A program made the translations under genes and the position numbers. DNA of 64,000 nucleotides from Micropterix aruncella. Lineage: Eukaryota; Arthropoda; Insecta; Lepidoptera; Micropterigidae. The notes beneath the pieces are model-generated. The model made no database searches and was not told the origin of the DNA. It worked only from the letters and a program-made list of their open reading frames with translations. Below, one piece after another: positions 10,979 to 21,622 of the stretch (its first letter is position 1; each line of letters starts with the position of its first letter). The stretch is taken from contig OX155954.1 in assembly GCA_944548615.1 (NCBI GenBank), positions 3,825,335 through 3,889,334 on the forward strand. The letters run 5' to 3'.

Positions 10979-11540
10979 ATACAAATAGAGTTGTCAACTA
11001 CAACGATCGAACCCGTCACCTCAGAAAGTGTTAACGATTGATCGTTCTATCTCCCGTGAAGTGAGCGCAGAAGACTTGGACAAAACAGTCCACCGTCAAG
11101 CTCCGACACATGATGTAAGAGGCCAACGCCTTATCCGCGAGATAACCAGGTATGTTACCCAGCGGGCTTACACTCACGCCCTTACTTATAATTGCGACCA
11201 GATTACTCCGGTCTCTCGACTGGTTACGAGTGTCGACCGAATTCTATCGTGGACCACGGCATCCTTTGTCCGGCTGTTCACACAGAATCGGGTAGCCGAT
11301 GGTCCTTTCAAGAGCAGTCGCCGTAAGGTCCGCAACCACCCCCGCTCTATAGGAAACAGTACTGCTTCCAGACTCCCCCGACTGTTAGAGTGCACAATCG
11401 ATTGACTTACCCGCACGGTGCGCAGACCGTCCAGGAGCGCCAGAAGGTTGACTCCTAGGGGAAACTAACCCTAAGGCAGGAGTCCTGCCCGGGCTTGCAC
11501 CTTGTGCGTGGAGGCCGCCGGATGGATGTTGAGCCGTGAG
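10979..11540 (+). repeat. GC-rich dispersed repeat, copy 1
   Basis: It shares with 59716-60179 a run of landmarks in order: TCACCTCAG, CCAACGC, CCGCGAGATAAC, CAGATTACTCCGGTCTCTC, TGCACAAT then TTGA, CGCACGGTGCGCA, GTTGACTCCTAGGGG, GTGGAGGCCGCCGGATG. Copy 1 holds an extra segment in the middle. The composition is much richer in GC than its surroundings. A GATCGAACCC string near the start fits a polymerase III B-box, but no good A-box was found. An open frame at 11028-11405 has no recognisable domain. Class unknown. Confidence 0.75.
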
Positions 11541-12959
11541 TTATAATTTCTTTTTAGAAGTGAAGTGACATGAGTGACTTTTTAGATGTTATGAAGTTAT
11601 GACTTTTTACAAGTTATGACAAGATTATTTTAAATGAAAACCACGTTGAAAATCATTTACAACTTTATTTTGATTTAGGTCTTCGTTAATGAGAAAAAAA
11701 CAATGTAATATCCTAAAGATGAAATAAAAATGTTTTTTATTCGCTAACCAGTCTAAGGAAAAAAAAGTTCAATTCAATTTCACATTCACGAATTAAATTT
11801 CACGACAAATTAGGAACGTTAAAAAAAAATCTATTCAGACACTTTGGCTGTGGCTGATTCTGGCTGAATCGATGATGCGTTCGTCCAGTGTGCACTTAGC
11901 CTTCATGAATGTAGAATTGTAACGTGAGACATTCTTGTCCGTCAAACGGGGCAAAGCACTGTTGCGATGGAGCGCTTTGGCGGGAGGAGTGCGGCGCGGG
12001 GTGCGGACAAAGAAGGCGCACGCGGATCGGGATAGCGTGAGCACCAGACGATATATTTATAGCAACCAGGCCGGTCAGGTGCTCAGTATACAGGCAGAGG
12101 GGGTCTGACTCCGTTAAAACCGAATAAAAATAAAATAAATGTTTGTTCACACGGGACGCCGAATTAGGACGAGACGCAACGGAGAGACAAGCCACGCAGT
12201 ACGGATCACAATTGTGCCGTGTCAGGGGAAACCATACAGTCCTTCTGAATTGAGGCCTATTTCGAACCACAGTAGGTTTCGGCTTTATTTTGATCTTGCA
12301 ATTCGAAAAAGTACTATATCGCATTCAGTTTTAAAGTTTTATCATAAGTCAAATTTGCAGAAGTAGCAAAACGTGTCGCGATATGTTTGAAATACGACGC
12401 AGGCAGTAGTTCCCTACGCTACTTAAGTATTTAATTCTTTATTTATTTCCATTACAACCTCACAATTGTTTAGGAATGACGATCAAACCATTTCTAAATC
12501 AGTTAATCAAATCAACAAAGAATGAAATACAGCAAATTACTTAAAAATTATTCCAATTACAAAAAAACACTATAATATATTAATGACAATAAACAATGAG
12601 TACATTGAATTAAAATACTTGGTAAGGACGATAGTATTTTAAAAGTATTTTAAAATGTCGGGATACGCATACACGTTGCTTTTAATCAGATTCAGCCATC
12701 TGCGCAAACCTCATTCCACCTGTAGTTAGTTACAGTAACACATTCGTCAGTGACGATTCTGTATCTACGTATAGATACATATTCTGTGACATAGGGGCCG
12801 AATATCTATAATAATCATTAATCTATGAAAATAACTATAGATAAAAGTCCCTCGAGTTTTCATTTTAACGATAAAATACACCCGAAGAATTCAGGGTGTA
12901 TTGTATTCTCCCATAAAACTTGGGATGGCGTAACACAATATCGCTGAGTCTGGCTTAAG
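11541..12959. other. Non-coding stretch, nothing recognised
   Basis: AT-rich ends around a moderately GC-rich middle (about 11930-12110). Open frames at 11896-12324 (-) and 12139-12366 (+) overlap on opposite strands and show no family features. A short hairpin (ATACACCC / GGGTGTAT) lies near 12878-12901. Confidence 0.4.
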
Positions 12960-13290
12960 GCCTAATCCGCCATATTCAGGATACTTTTAATTTGTTTTCG
13001 CGGGCGGGGATCAGTCGCGGGCAGCGAGAAGCGATGGGTGCCGCGGGTGGGGGGTAAAAGGGAGGTGGGGAGGGGGGAGAGGGGAGTATCTGCTGATCCG
13101 CCCTTTTTAATAACGGACCCGGCGATTGCAGGACGCGTGGGAGGACTTCAGCTTCAGTCGGACAACAAACAACCGCCGCGCTCGCGATGAAATACCTTTT
13201 GTTTGAGCGCGGGCGGGTGGGGCGAACTACGATGGGCGGCCCGCCCACAACAACTTGACGTGGGCGAGGTGGATTTGTCAAACGGATAAT
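12960..13290. other. GC-rich, CpG-containing patch in AT-rich DNA
   Basis: The block contains a purine-rich GGTGGGGAGGGGGGAGAGGG run (about 13062-13083) and GC-rich stretches such as GAGCGCGGGCGGGTGGGGCG. It does not match another repeat here. It could be a regulatory or promoter region of an unseen gene, or a GC-rich mobile fragment. A 101-codon frame on the minus strand is Pro-rich because of base composition and is not called as a gene. Confidence 0.35.
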
Positions 13291-14270
13291 TAATTAACAT
13301 GTTTTTTTTTGTTGCGAAATCTCGCTTTTATTGTCGCAGAGACGTGTTGAAGTAACATATTGATCCCAACAATTATAAAATTGTAATTGTGGCGTATTCC
13401 CGAGGTAGCGGGACATTCGCGAAAACGCAGCTAACCCGCGATCAATTTACTTACCGCTAGATAGCTCATCGTAATCATAGCTTTATGCACTAATAAAAAA
13501 TAAATATAAAACAAATAAAAAAAACATTTTTTATATCTTTTAAGTTTTTTAATAAATTAAAGTTGCCTACTTCGTTGTACTGATTTACCCACTAAATAAA
13601 GCCCGTGCAGTAATCACACCCTATATATTTAGGTGATTTAAAAAAATAGTCGATGAGGGACGTCTTTAGTTGTATGTATACTGATTGTCAAGAAGTTCTT
13701 AGTTCTTGGTGCTTAGTCCTCGGTATGTGTATACGTCCTTAGTATGTATACTGTAGCCCTCATTTATGTAAATTTGTAGGTTTTCAGCGTCTGGATGGCC
13801 ATGGTTGTCCGAGTGAATTCGAGTTGGACCAGCCACTAAACAAGCTGGCTTTGCGGCCCAAGATGCTAGGAACGATTTCAACGAGCATGCGTCCCAAACA
13901 CAAAACATGTACGATTTTAATTAAAGAAGCTATTACACCAATTATAGACAATGACTCAAAAATGTGTCTGGACGGAAAACCAGCCCGCATCGTAATTACT
14001 TGCGGCAATTACAATTATTCATTTTAATATTTAATTGCTACATTCCATCGGAACGTTCACTATCACTGGGGTTTGATATTCATATGCTTAATTGATTTCA
14101 ATAGCTTTATTACGATCAATAAAAGTGGGGTGTGCATACGTAATTGTAGATACATATTCCGCGGACAGGGAGAAACTTTGGGTATCATTTCTATTATTTA
14201 TCTGATAACACGTGAAAGTATATATATATTTTTTTAAACCATCTCTACGGTAGGTATTTATTAGAAAAAA
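13291..14270. other. Non-coding stretch, nothing recognised
   Basis: AT-rich with a small more balanced block at 13790-14025, where frames on both strands stay open for about 70 codons. None has recognisable domains. Confidence 0.4.
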
Positions 14271-14271
14271 T

Positions 14272-14635
14272 CGAACCAACACCAGGGCTGCAAACGTGGA
14301 ATATCTTTGTGCTGCAAAAGAGGGCTATTCGGTCAATATACGGAATAGGTTCTAGGAATATTCTGACACTTGCTTCACAATTTATGTTTGTAAATATAAT
14401 GTGTGTTCCCAAAAACCTAACACAGTTCACAAAAGTAAGTAATCGCCACAATGTAAAGACGCCAAATAAAAATGAGGTTTCGACTGAAAAAAGTAAGGTC
14501 TCCTTTGTGGGGTAGTATATTATATTTCATAATAAAATTCCCAAAGAAACGTTAAACTTGAAGGAAAAACAATTTAAGACTCGTATTCAAGACACACTGA
14601 GTAAAAAAGCATATTATAAAATAGAAGATTGATAA
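14272..14635 (+). pseudogene. LINE reverse transcriptase C-terminal relic
   Basis: From 14309 the frame reads LQKRAIRSIYGIGSRNILTL, ASQFMFVNIMCVPKNLTQFT, then after a stop IPKETLNLKEKQFKTRIQ and KKAYYKIED before the terminal stop. This follows the usual C-terminal layout of arthropod LINE ORF2 proteins (LLQKRAIR..., later NKIP..., ending with a KAYY.IED-like motif). Several stops and gaps occur, and everything upstream, including the catalytic YADD, is absent. The clade is uncertain (CR1/RTE-like). Confidence 0.7.
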
Positions 14636-14843
14636 AGACTGATAAATATGTATTGTGCTGATAAAAATACATATATTTCTCTACTGTTCTTTAAGTACTA
14701 TTAATCCAAAGGCTATATTTATCGTTATTGACTATTTTATTATAAGATGGATCGAACTTTAGGATATTTTAATTTGTATTGTTCAAATCAATACATAAAG
14801 GATTTATTGTTGGCTTACTTGTTTTTCTGCTTTTCTTTCTTCT
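14636..14843. other. AT-rich spacer between LINE relic and duplication
   Basis: Probably the 3' untranslated remains of the LINE relic; no tail is evident. Confidence 0.35.
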
Positions 14844-15666
14844 TTCTGTTTTATATTTTCAATTCACGGGAAAACCGGGCCCAACGTTAAATAATATTTT
14901 TAATTACATATATTGAATTAAAATTAAGTTTAAGAATAATGGTAACAAAAAAATGGTAGCTGGTTTTCTTTGGTGGTTCATTCCAGTGGAATCTTACTTG
15001 TAGAATTAGCTAAAAAAATATATAATGTAATATTATTGTTTTTCACGTTCAGTATATGTACGTAATGTATTTACACTGAATAAAAAAACTGAAAACTTAA
15101 AAACTCGAAAATACCGAGTTTCAGCTATCACACGATTATGTTCCTAATATTCTACACTTCAGACATTACAATAATTTTCAGAAATGTATCATAATGGTTC
15201 GCGTTCCGTTTTCCTGTTACATTACGATAATGACAGTCATATTCATGATATATTTTCTGTTTTATATTTTCAATTCACGGGAAAACCGGGCCCAACGTTA
15301 AATAATATTTTTTAATTACATATATTGAATTAAAATTAAGTTTAAGAATAATGGTAACAAAAAAATGGTAGCTGGTTTTCTTTGCTTGTTCATTCCAGTG
15401 GAATCTTACTTGTAGAATTAGCTAAAAAAATATATAATGTAATATCATTGTTTTTCACGTTCAGTATATGTACGTAATGTATTTACACTGAATAAAAAAA
15501 CTGAAAACTTAAAAACTCGAAAATACCGAGTTTCAGCTATCACACGATTATGTTCCTAATATTCTACACTTCAGACATTACAATAATTTTCAGAAATGTA
15601 TCATAATGGTTCGCGTTCCGTTTTCCTGTTACATTACGATAATGACAGTCATATTCATGATATATT
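14844..15666 (+). repeat. Recent 411-bp tandem duplication
   Basis: 14844-15254 is repeated as 15255-15666, both starting TTCTGTTTTATATTTTCAAT and ending in ATTCATGATATATT. Only a few substitutions and a one-base length change separate the units (for example GGTGGTTC versus GCTTGTTC). No protein is encoded. Near identity shows the duplication is young or maintained by gene conversion, or an assembly artefact. Confidence 0.92.
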
Positions 15667-16485
15667 GCTGGGTTACAGTATGGAAACTCTCATTTGTCTA
15701 CTGAAGCCTTTCAATTTGTATCCCACGATTTCCATGAATGAAGGACCGAGATAAATCATAATGCTAAATTCGCATTGTCGCCGCGACGATATCAAGTGAT
15801 TCATTCTCTACCTTATGGACTGTAGTAAAATCTTTTGGGGAAAAAGGATTTTGTAACTTTTTGAATGTGGGAATCAAGGGTCAGTATCTACCACCCCAAA
15901 CATGACATCGCATAATCAATATAAAAGGTATACGTACAAATGAAGGGTAACTTGAAAAAACGATCAATGTCAATTTGCTGTTAAAATGAGATACTAACGC
16001 CATCTTGTGGCTTCGTACCAAATGAATCGAAGCAATAATCGATTTTTGGAAAGAAAGGGGGAAGAAATTGTGTGAAAGTCTGATCAAGGTACACGCGGTG
16101 ACGGTGGACATTGATCTTCTGTCTTTTCTGTCAGGTCCAGAGATGGAATACCTCGATTCCCCCCAGTTGACGCTGATGAGGAACTGTGATGGGGAAGACT
16201 CATCAAAACCAATGTCTTTTCCACGTTTTCGTTTTTTTTTGAGGAATAATTTAAGATCTATTTTTTAGAAACTCAAATATTCTTATTATAATATTTTTCC
16301 TCTATTACAATTTTCGCTTTTTCTGAGTTACCTATAATTTAAGGAAAATGCATTTATTTTAGAAACTCCAATATACAATTTGGTTTTACAGAAAAAAAAA
16401 CTCACTCAAACCTTGTCAATCAATGTCATTTTTTAAGCAAAAATGTTAAAAATGCAATTCCTTTTTTTTTTTAATGATGTTGATC
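15667..16485. other. Non-coding stretch, nothing recognised
   Basis: Short open frames at 15881-16111 (-) and 16068-16268 (+) lack recognisable motifs. The block AGACATCGCA...AATATAAAAGGTATAC near 15902-15935 is echoed near 29938-29965, so part may be an old repeat. Confidence 0.4.
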
Positions 16486-16489
16486 GTTA

Positions 16490-16775
16490 TTCCCCGTGAC
16501 CTTTCATATATTTCAACTATAAAATTAAATGTCAGACGATACCTAGTGAAATTGAATAACTTTTTATTTGATAATCTTTTGTATTACTAGAATATGAAAT
16601 ATGAATATGAATAAAACGTGAAATATCGATAAAAACGACCAAGAGGACTAAAACGATTTTCAGATTTCGATTTTTAAAATAAACAAATTCTAAGCTAAAA
16701 AGTTGATGATATCTATAAAGAAGTTGGAAGTCTTTCAAAATTTATTAGTTCTTCAGTAAAATTCAGAATGCTGAC
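16490..16775 (+). repeat. Rep-C dispersed repeat, copy 1
   Basis: Shared with 29985-30340, 35735-36010 and 45400-45690, and weakly with 44150-44330. Landmarks in order are ATCGATAAAAACGA, TTTCAGATTTCGATTTTTAA, a GAAAATCTTTCA-like block and TTAGT...TCAGTAAAATTCA. Copies are strongly diverged, so the family is old. It has no coding content and no obvious terminal repeats. Confidence 0.65.
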
Positions 16776-16846
16776 TGCAGAATTACAGAATGTAGAATGA
16801 AGAATGCTAATATCACTCGAACAGGAAGTTTCTGGTGCCTGTCACT

Positions 16847-17142
16847 GGGCTTTGGGCCGGCTAGGAGTTCGCCGGTCGGCCGGTTGCGTGCGCATGTCGC
16901 GTTCGAGATTGTTTGAGAGCGTCCATAGATGCTAAAATAAAGGCGACGATAATCTGTCGACACTTGGTGACTCAGCACACATTAGCGCTGTGGCAGTGTG
17001 TAGGAGATCTATGAAAGCTATTGGGGACAGCGATACGATACTACATCGCAACAACTATGTGAAGACGCTCTCAAACAAACTGGAAAGCGATAGAAGCGAT
17101 ATCCGCACGCAACCGGCCGACCGGCGAACTCTGAAACGGGCC
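16847..17142. mobile_element. Long-TIR MITE, about 296 bp
   Basis: Perfect 28-bp inverted repeats lie at 16865-16892 and 17104-17131 (starting GAGTTCGCCGGTCGGCCGGT). A further 13-bp pair (GTTTGAGAGCGTC) lies inside at 16911-16923 and 17064-17076. Outside them a less perfect GGGC...GGCCC end pair extends the arms. Arms of about 75 bp surround a centre of about 140 bp that encodes nothing. Target duplications are not clear, so the class is open. Confidence 0.75.
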
Positions 17143-17910
17143 TTCTAACAATATAACGAAGTAGCACGTACGTTGTTATGGACAGAATTTCGCGCATTTA
17201 TATATTGATTGTTTAGTGCGCGGTTCGCCGTCGTAAAATGACCACGAGTCGCACTAAAAGCGGGTAGTGCTTAATGCCATTGTGACCTTTAACGATCCAG
17301 ACAACTTAGTCAGTCGTCGTCGAATTGTTCGTCAGGACGTGGCTAGTCACTTAAGAGCGTTACTCCCGTAAATCACTATTTGTATTTCGGCCCCGCGTGT
17401 GGTCTTTCGAGCCGGATCATTCCCATACCGTGATTTCATTTATCTCACGATGCGTGGCTCCTTTCATACACAATCGTTTTCATGTCAAACTGTGAATTTT
17501 TAATATGCAAAAAGTCGTGACACGCATCTCCGCGAGAGGCAGTAAGATTTTATCGCCTATCACGGCGAGCGGCAATCTTCCCATGCAGTAAATATGCCAT
17601 GAGACGACAAAGTTACAGCGACACAAAAAGTATACGAAAACAATAAAACAAGAAAATAAAAACAGACAAGGTGACAACATCGTCCGACGACTTGGGTGAC
17701 GGGTGGCTGCTTTAGTAGTTAATTATAATCTAATAGAACGCGCCAGATGGAAATGCTGGGCCAACAACGCAATTATACGATAATGCGATAATTTATAATG
17801 CGAAATTATAAAAAATCGCCACCACTGAGGCTGGGTGAATATTTCAAATCATTTTCAATAGTATAGACTTGTAAACTCACTGATTACTAAATTCTAATGC
17901 TGTGGGTGCA
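17143..17910. other. Non-coding stretch, nothing recognised
   Basis: Moderate GC content with no defensible reading frame. A 66-codon minus-strand frame at 17480-17680 is hydrophobic but has no support. Confidence 0.4.
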
Positions 17911-17914
17911 AAAA

Positions 17915-17935
17915 ACGACATACCAGGTATGTCGT
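17915..17935. repeat. Perfect 10-bp hairpin
   Basis: ACGACATACC, one A, then the exact complement. It lies 60 bp before the much longer palindrome at 17995-18044. Confidence 0.8.
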
Positions 17936-17994
17936 GATAAGAAAAAACAACACAATTTGATAATGGATATTTCGAGTATTTACTCTAAATAGCC

Positions 17995-18044
17995 ATGAAT
18001 AAGTTAGCAAGAATCCTAAATAGGATTCTTGCTAACTTATTCAT
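17995..18044. repeat. Perfect 24-bp palindrome with 2-nt loop
   Basis: The left arm 17995-18018 begins ATGAATAAGTTAGC; the right arm 18021-18044 is its exact complement, with AA between. A perfect extruding palindrome of this length is usually unstable, so it may be recent. It ends 58 bp before the mariner at 18102. Confidence 0.9.
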
Positions 18045-18101
18045 CTAGGCGCCATTATTATTAGCCTGTTCTTCCTTTTGTTATGCAAGATATCCGGTAT
18101 A

Positions 18102-19025
18102 TATTGGGAGTGTGAATAGGACTCCGCCCTGTCCCAATAAGTGTCATTAGTAGTATTGCTTACGTGAAATATAACATGGCGCTACTTGTATTAAATAGTA
18201 ATTGATGTCAGCTGTCAAACGCAGTATGTAACATTGGTTGAAGTATAAACAACTAGTATTTTTGACCCTTGAAAATGTCAATTTTTTTTAAATAAACATC
18301 ATTTGCGGGAAGTTTTATTACATTATTTTTGCATACAATAATGTTATCGGAGATGAAGTCTACTGATTGATATTACTGGAGATGTAAAATGGATTTAATA
18401 AGAGAATCCCAAACGTAAAAAAGCTTGGGAGAAGCCTGATAAAGCTGGTTCATCGCAGCCAAAGCGAGATATTCATTGCAGTACGGTTATGATCTGTACC
18501 TGGTAGGATCAGATAGGTGTGGTATATTATGAACTGATGGAATCAGGTAAAACTATCAATGGCGATGTCTACCGACGACAACGAATGCGTCTGAAGCGAG
18601 CTATACAGGCAAAACGACCAGAATGGGTGAATAGACATAACAAATTAATTTTTCGACATGATAATGCAAACCACATGTTGCAAACGTTGTGTAAAATTAC
18701 CTTAAAGGACGGGACTGGTAAGTTCTACCCCCACCCGCCGTATTCACGACAAAGCTCCTTCAGATAACCACTTATTCCGGTCGATGCAGTCGTTTTTTTA
18801 CTGAACAGAGGTTTAGTTCTTGCGCAGAGATCATAACTGTCTTAAATATTGGATCGCCAACAAAGACTAGGATTTCATGACAGATGGAATTGTTAATTGT
18901 CTGAAAGATGAGAGATAGATGAAGCTGCAGATGGAGCATACCTTCAATAAAAAAATCTTTTTCTAAACAAGCACATGTGTTTTGTTTTCACGATAAATAG
19001 CGGAGTCATATTTACATACCCAATA
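18102..19025 (+). mobile_element. Mariner element, decayed, both ends present
   Basis: Left end TATTGGGAGTGTGAATAGGA and right end reading ATATTGGGTATGTAAATATG on the reverse strand form imperfect TIRs. The sequence is clearly related to the copy at 1336-2035 over the 5' untranslated part (GTCAGCTGTCAAACGCAGTA block). Length is about 924 bp, shorter than a normal 1.3-kb mariner because most of the N-terminal half of the transposase is deleted. Confidence 0.85.
18274..18950 (+). pseudogene. Mariner transposase pseudogene, internally deleted
   Basis: After a degenerate start near 18274 and a deletion, the frame near 18383 resembles TGD-W-YENPKRKKAW, then KPGxPA-like KPDKAGSSQPKRDIHCSTV. The frame from 18519 reads YYELMESGKTINGDVYRRQR and IFRHDNANHMLQTLCKI, which holds the second catalytic Asp. 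A shift then gives the PPYS...APSDNHLFRSMQ block of the third Asp region near 18737-18790. Multiple stops and shifts are present. It is dead. Confidence 0.8.
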
Positions 19026-19679
19026 TTTTAAAGAAGATACATGAAACAGATATTGTAGATTCGTTTAAATTCTATTACCAAAAAATCTTAATTTACAGTG
19101 TTTAGACGATGAATGACACGAGTTGGTAGCGGAATTGCGGTCAAATCCTTATTCTTAATTTCAGGGCTTATGCACGATAAAAAAATATTATTTTCTACAA
19201 ATAATGCGATGTACTATGATTTTCTAAAAGCCTAATAATTGATTAGGTTACGATAGTGAAAAATATATAAAACAGAATTCTTGAATTTATTTAAGTAAAT
19301 GGAGCGTAGCAGTATTATAAGTACATTGTAAGTACGAACAGAGGTATCGGCGAAAGTTCTTCGGTAAAGTTTACTCGAGTTGGCTAATCCGGCAAGATTA
19401 ACTGACCGCAAGTACTCACTGCGAGTCGAGGCCGTGCCGCCGAGGCCTCTCGCTCCGCAACAAACTGAATTGCCTTCGAGGATAAAATTTACTGCTTTTC
19501 GCCTCTTTCTCCGAAGGTAGGCTGGTTGAAAAACATGCCGCGCCCAAACGATGGGCGCGGCATGTATATCCCTTATATTTATAAAATATAACGATACATT
19601 TTTTTTTATTAATGCAGATATAACATGTGAGTAAACAATTTCAGCTTAGGAATTATGCACAAAAATATTTAAAACATCG
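19026..19679. other. Non-coding stretch with one GC-rich hairpin
   Basis: No coding frame. The only notable structure is the hairpin at 19533-19565. A GC-rich patch around 19420-19455 is unexplained. Confidence 0.4.
19533..19565. repeat. Perfect 14-bp GC-rich hairpin
   Basis: ACATGCCGCGCCCA (19533-19546), loop AACGA, then the exact complement (19552-19565). It resembles a Helitron-type 3' hairpin, but no CTRR end follows at the expected distance, so no element is called. Confidence 0.8.
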
Positions 19680-20482
19680 AATCAATAACATCGCATAGCC
19701 CAGTGGCAACGTCACCCAACTAGGCCGGACCTGTTCTAAGGTAAGCCGTGCCAAGCTGCACGAAACCGTGGTGAAAGGTTTCGTGCAGCTTGGGCCACAA
19801 GATCCATTTTGTTCTCGGATCGGCTCAACTCACGATTCAGCTCCTATTTAGAAGCCTCCTCGAGTGGAAGGCTACCCCGGCTAAGACTCCCGTGTGAAGC
19901 CAATCGGTTGTGTATTCTGACTAATTGCTGAAGGATCTGGAGACAATGGAAATACACTGCTTTCTAAGCAGCGGGGGTGGATGTTGACCTTTTGTCATGC
20001 CACTCTTGAAATGACCTTGGGCCACTCGATCCCGTGTGGCACTACGGGCAAAGAACGTTCAGGTCCACGATAAATTCTAACTGAATTACCGCTGTAATAC
20101 AACACCAGGTCGCGTAAGCGACTTCGGATTCGTAACCAGTCGGGAGGACGGAGAGGTATCCTGAAGGTTAATTCCAGACGGAGATATCCTGCCAAAACTG
20201 GTAGTTAGGGGGCGAGGCTGCTCGCCGGGTCCTTTCCCGGTGCCTCGTCGTAAGGCGTCGGTCACTAACGAGTTGCTGGTGAACTACACAGTAGATTGTC
20301 TTGTACCCAAGTCTTCTACGTTAATCCCACGGCTCAAAGAACGATCATATATGTCGTAATACTAGCCTGGGGTGACGGGTTCGCACGTTGTAGTCGACAC
20401 GGCTGTACTGCTTCTATAAGTAGATCGGTATAGTTTATGAAATGATCTGACTTTAACAAAATCATTTTATGTTACCGACTCT
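19680..20482 (+). promoter_or_regulatory. Presumed 5' untranslated region and internal promoter zone of the LINE
   Basis: About 800 bp of sequence with higher GC than the flanks lies before ORF1 and has no long frame. It contains the hairpin at 19751-19793 and GC-rich blocks (for example 20200-20270). LINEs of this group usually carry an internal polymerase II promoter in such a region; no specific promoter element was identified. Confidence 0.45.
19751..19793. repeat. 17-bp perfect stem, 9-nt loop in the LINE 5' region
   Basis: CCAAGCTGCACGAAACC (19751-19767) pairs with 19777-19793 across GTGGTGAAA. In the RNA this would be a strong stem near the presumed 5' end. Confidence 0.85.
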
Positions 20483-21622
20483 TTGCCCGAAAAAATCTCA
20501 GCTGTCGCAGGGACAAGCAAAGGTGCAGACAGAATAGGAAACGACTCTGCTATGCCCAAAGAAAAGGACCAAGACACTGAGACACACGAGAAGCACAGGA
20601 CAAAGTTGTCCGGTGCTGCTCGAAAACGTTTCAGGATGCTGAGGGCAGCAAACGTGAGTGCTAGAGAAGCCTCGGTAGCATGCCTCAGGCCCTGGAAAGA
20701 TATTAAGAGCCTGACCCATCAGAGCACTCCCATATCTGATGACCAAAGGGCGTCCAAACGCACACGGTCGGAGGAGGAGTCGCCAAGGGAAAACTCAAAA
20801 AAGGCTCCTAAGATATACCCAGAAGAAGGCATCAAGCCAAACTTCAGGGAGGTGGTGGGTTCTTCACGTGTGGGAATAAAAAATGAAAGCCCGATGGAAG
20901 AAAACCAAATGCATTTGGTGCACCGCTCGCTACTGACCCTGATTAAAAACATCACTGTCAGAGGCTCGGGCCCAAAATTTCTGGGTTTCACTCACAGGCC
21001 TGGCTGGGTCCTGATCACATGTGAAAATCAGAAGAGCCAGGATTGGCTTGTGGGAGTAATCCCAAACCTCAAACCATGGCCCGAGGCAAAGCTGTCTATC
21101 ATGACGGAAAGCGAAATGCCCAAGCCACTAGTTTGCACAACGTTCTTCCCCAGCAGCGAGGCGGCGAACATAAAGGACGCCCTAAGTCTGCTGACAAACC
21201 AGAACGAAGGCATATCTCCAGAATACTGGAAAATACTCAACAGCAGGGAGGAAAAGAATGGACACCACGAGACCTTCTCAATTGACGAGCCCTCTTTGGA
21301 GACCCTTCGGAAAACCGACTACAGGGCCACCATTGGTTTTGGAAAGATTTCTTTGAAAATCAGGGGTGAGCCCACGAATCCCCCAGGAAACAGGGCTATC
21401 CCGTCCTACTCCAACAAAGGCAGACAAACGCCTGCTCCCATACAGCGAAAGAAAGAGCCGGCAAATCGGCCTTCTCCTGCTGACGAGAGTACAGGAGCGC
21501 CTAAAAAGGGGGAAAAACCCGGGAATGAGCAAGGCACATCCCAATCCAAACATGGACGGTCTCGTCCTCCATTGGAGAGGGAAAAGCCTGCGACAGAGCC
21601 CACAACCCCTATGGATCACTGA
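20483..21622 (+). CDS. LINE ORF1 protein (DUF4780-like), 379 aa
   Basis: This is the nucleic-acid-binding, Gag-like protein expected to package the element's RNA. The first ATG of the frame starts MPEKISAVAGTSKGADRIGN, followed by a charged region and the LSGAARKRFRMLRAANVSAR motif at about residues 41-65, characteristic of these ORF1 proteins. Residues about 145-275 (HRSLLTLIKNITVRGSGPKF, then GWVLITCENQKSQDWLVGVI, then a PKP-type turn) resemble the DUF4780 domain. The C-terminus is Pro/Lys-rich and low in complexity. No CCHC knuckles are present. The frame is intact. Its TGA overlaps the ORF2 ATG as TGATG, which suggests coupled translation. Domain naming is from family knowledge; no search was run. 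Confidence 0.85.
   Translation: MPEKISAVAGTSKGADRIGNDSAMPKEKDQDTETHEKHRTKLSGAARKRFRMLRAANVSAREASVACLRPWKDIKSLTHQSTPISDDQRASKRTRSEEESPRENSKKAPKIYPEEGIKPNFREVVGSSRVGIKNESPMEENQMHLVHRSLLTLIKNITVRGSGPKFLGFTHRPGWVLITCENQKSQDWLVGVIPNLKPWPEAKLSIMTESEMPKPLVCTTFFPSSEAANIKDALSLLTNQNEGISPEYWKILNSREEKNGHHETFSIDEPSLETLRKTDYRATIGFGKISLKIRGEPTNPPGNRAIPSYSNKGRQTPAPIQRKKEPANRPSPADESTGAPKKGEKPGNEQGTSQSKHGRSRPPLEREKPATEPTTPMDH

Noticed and set aside
19533..19565. Helitron 3' terminus at the GC-rich hairpin
   Set aside because: No CTRR end follows within about 15 bases and no matching 5' TC end was found.
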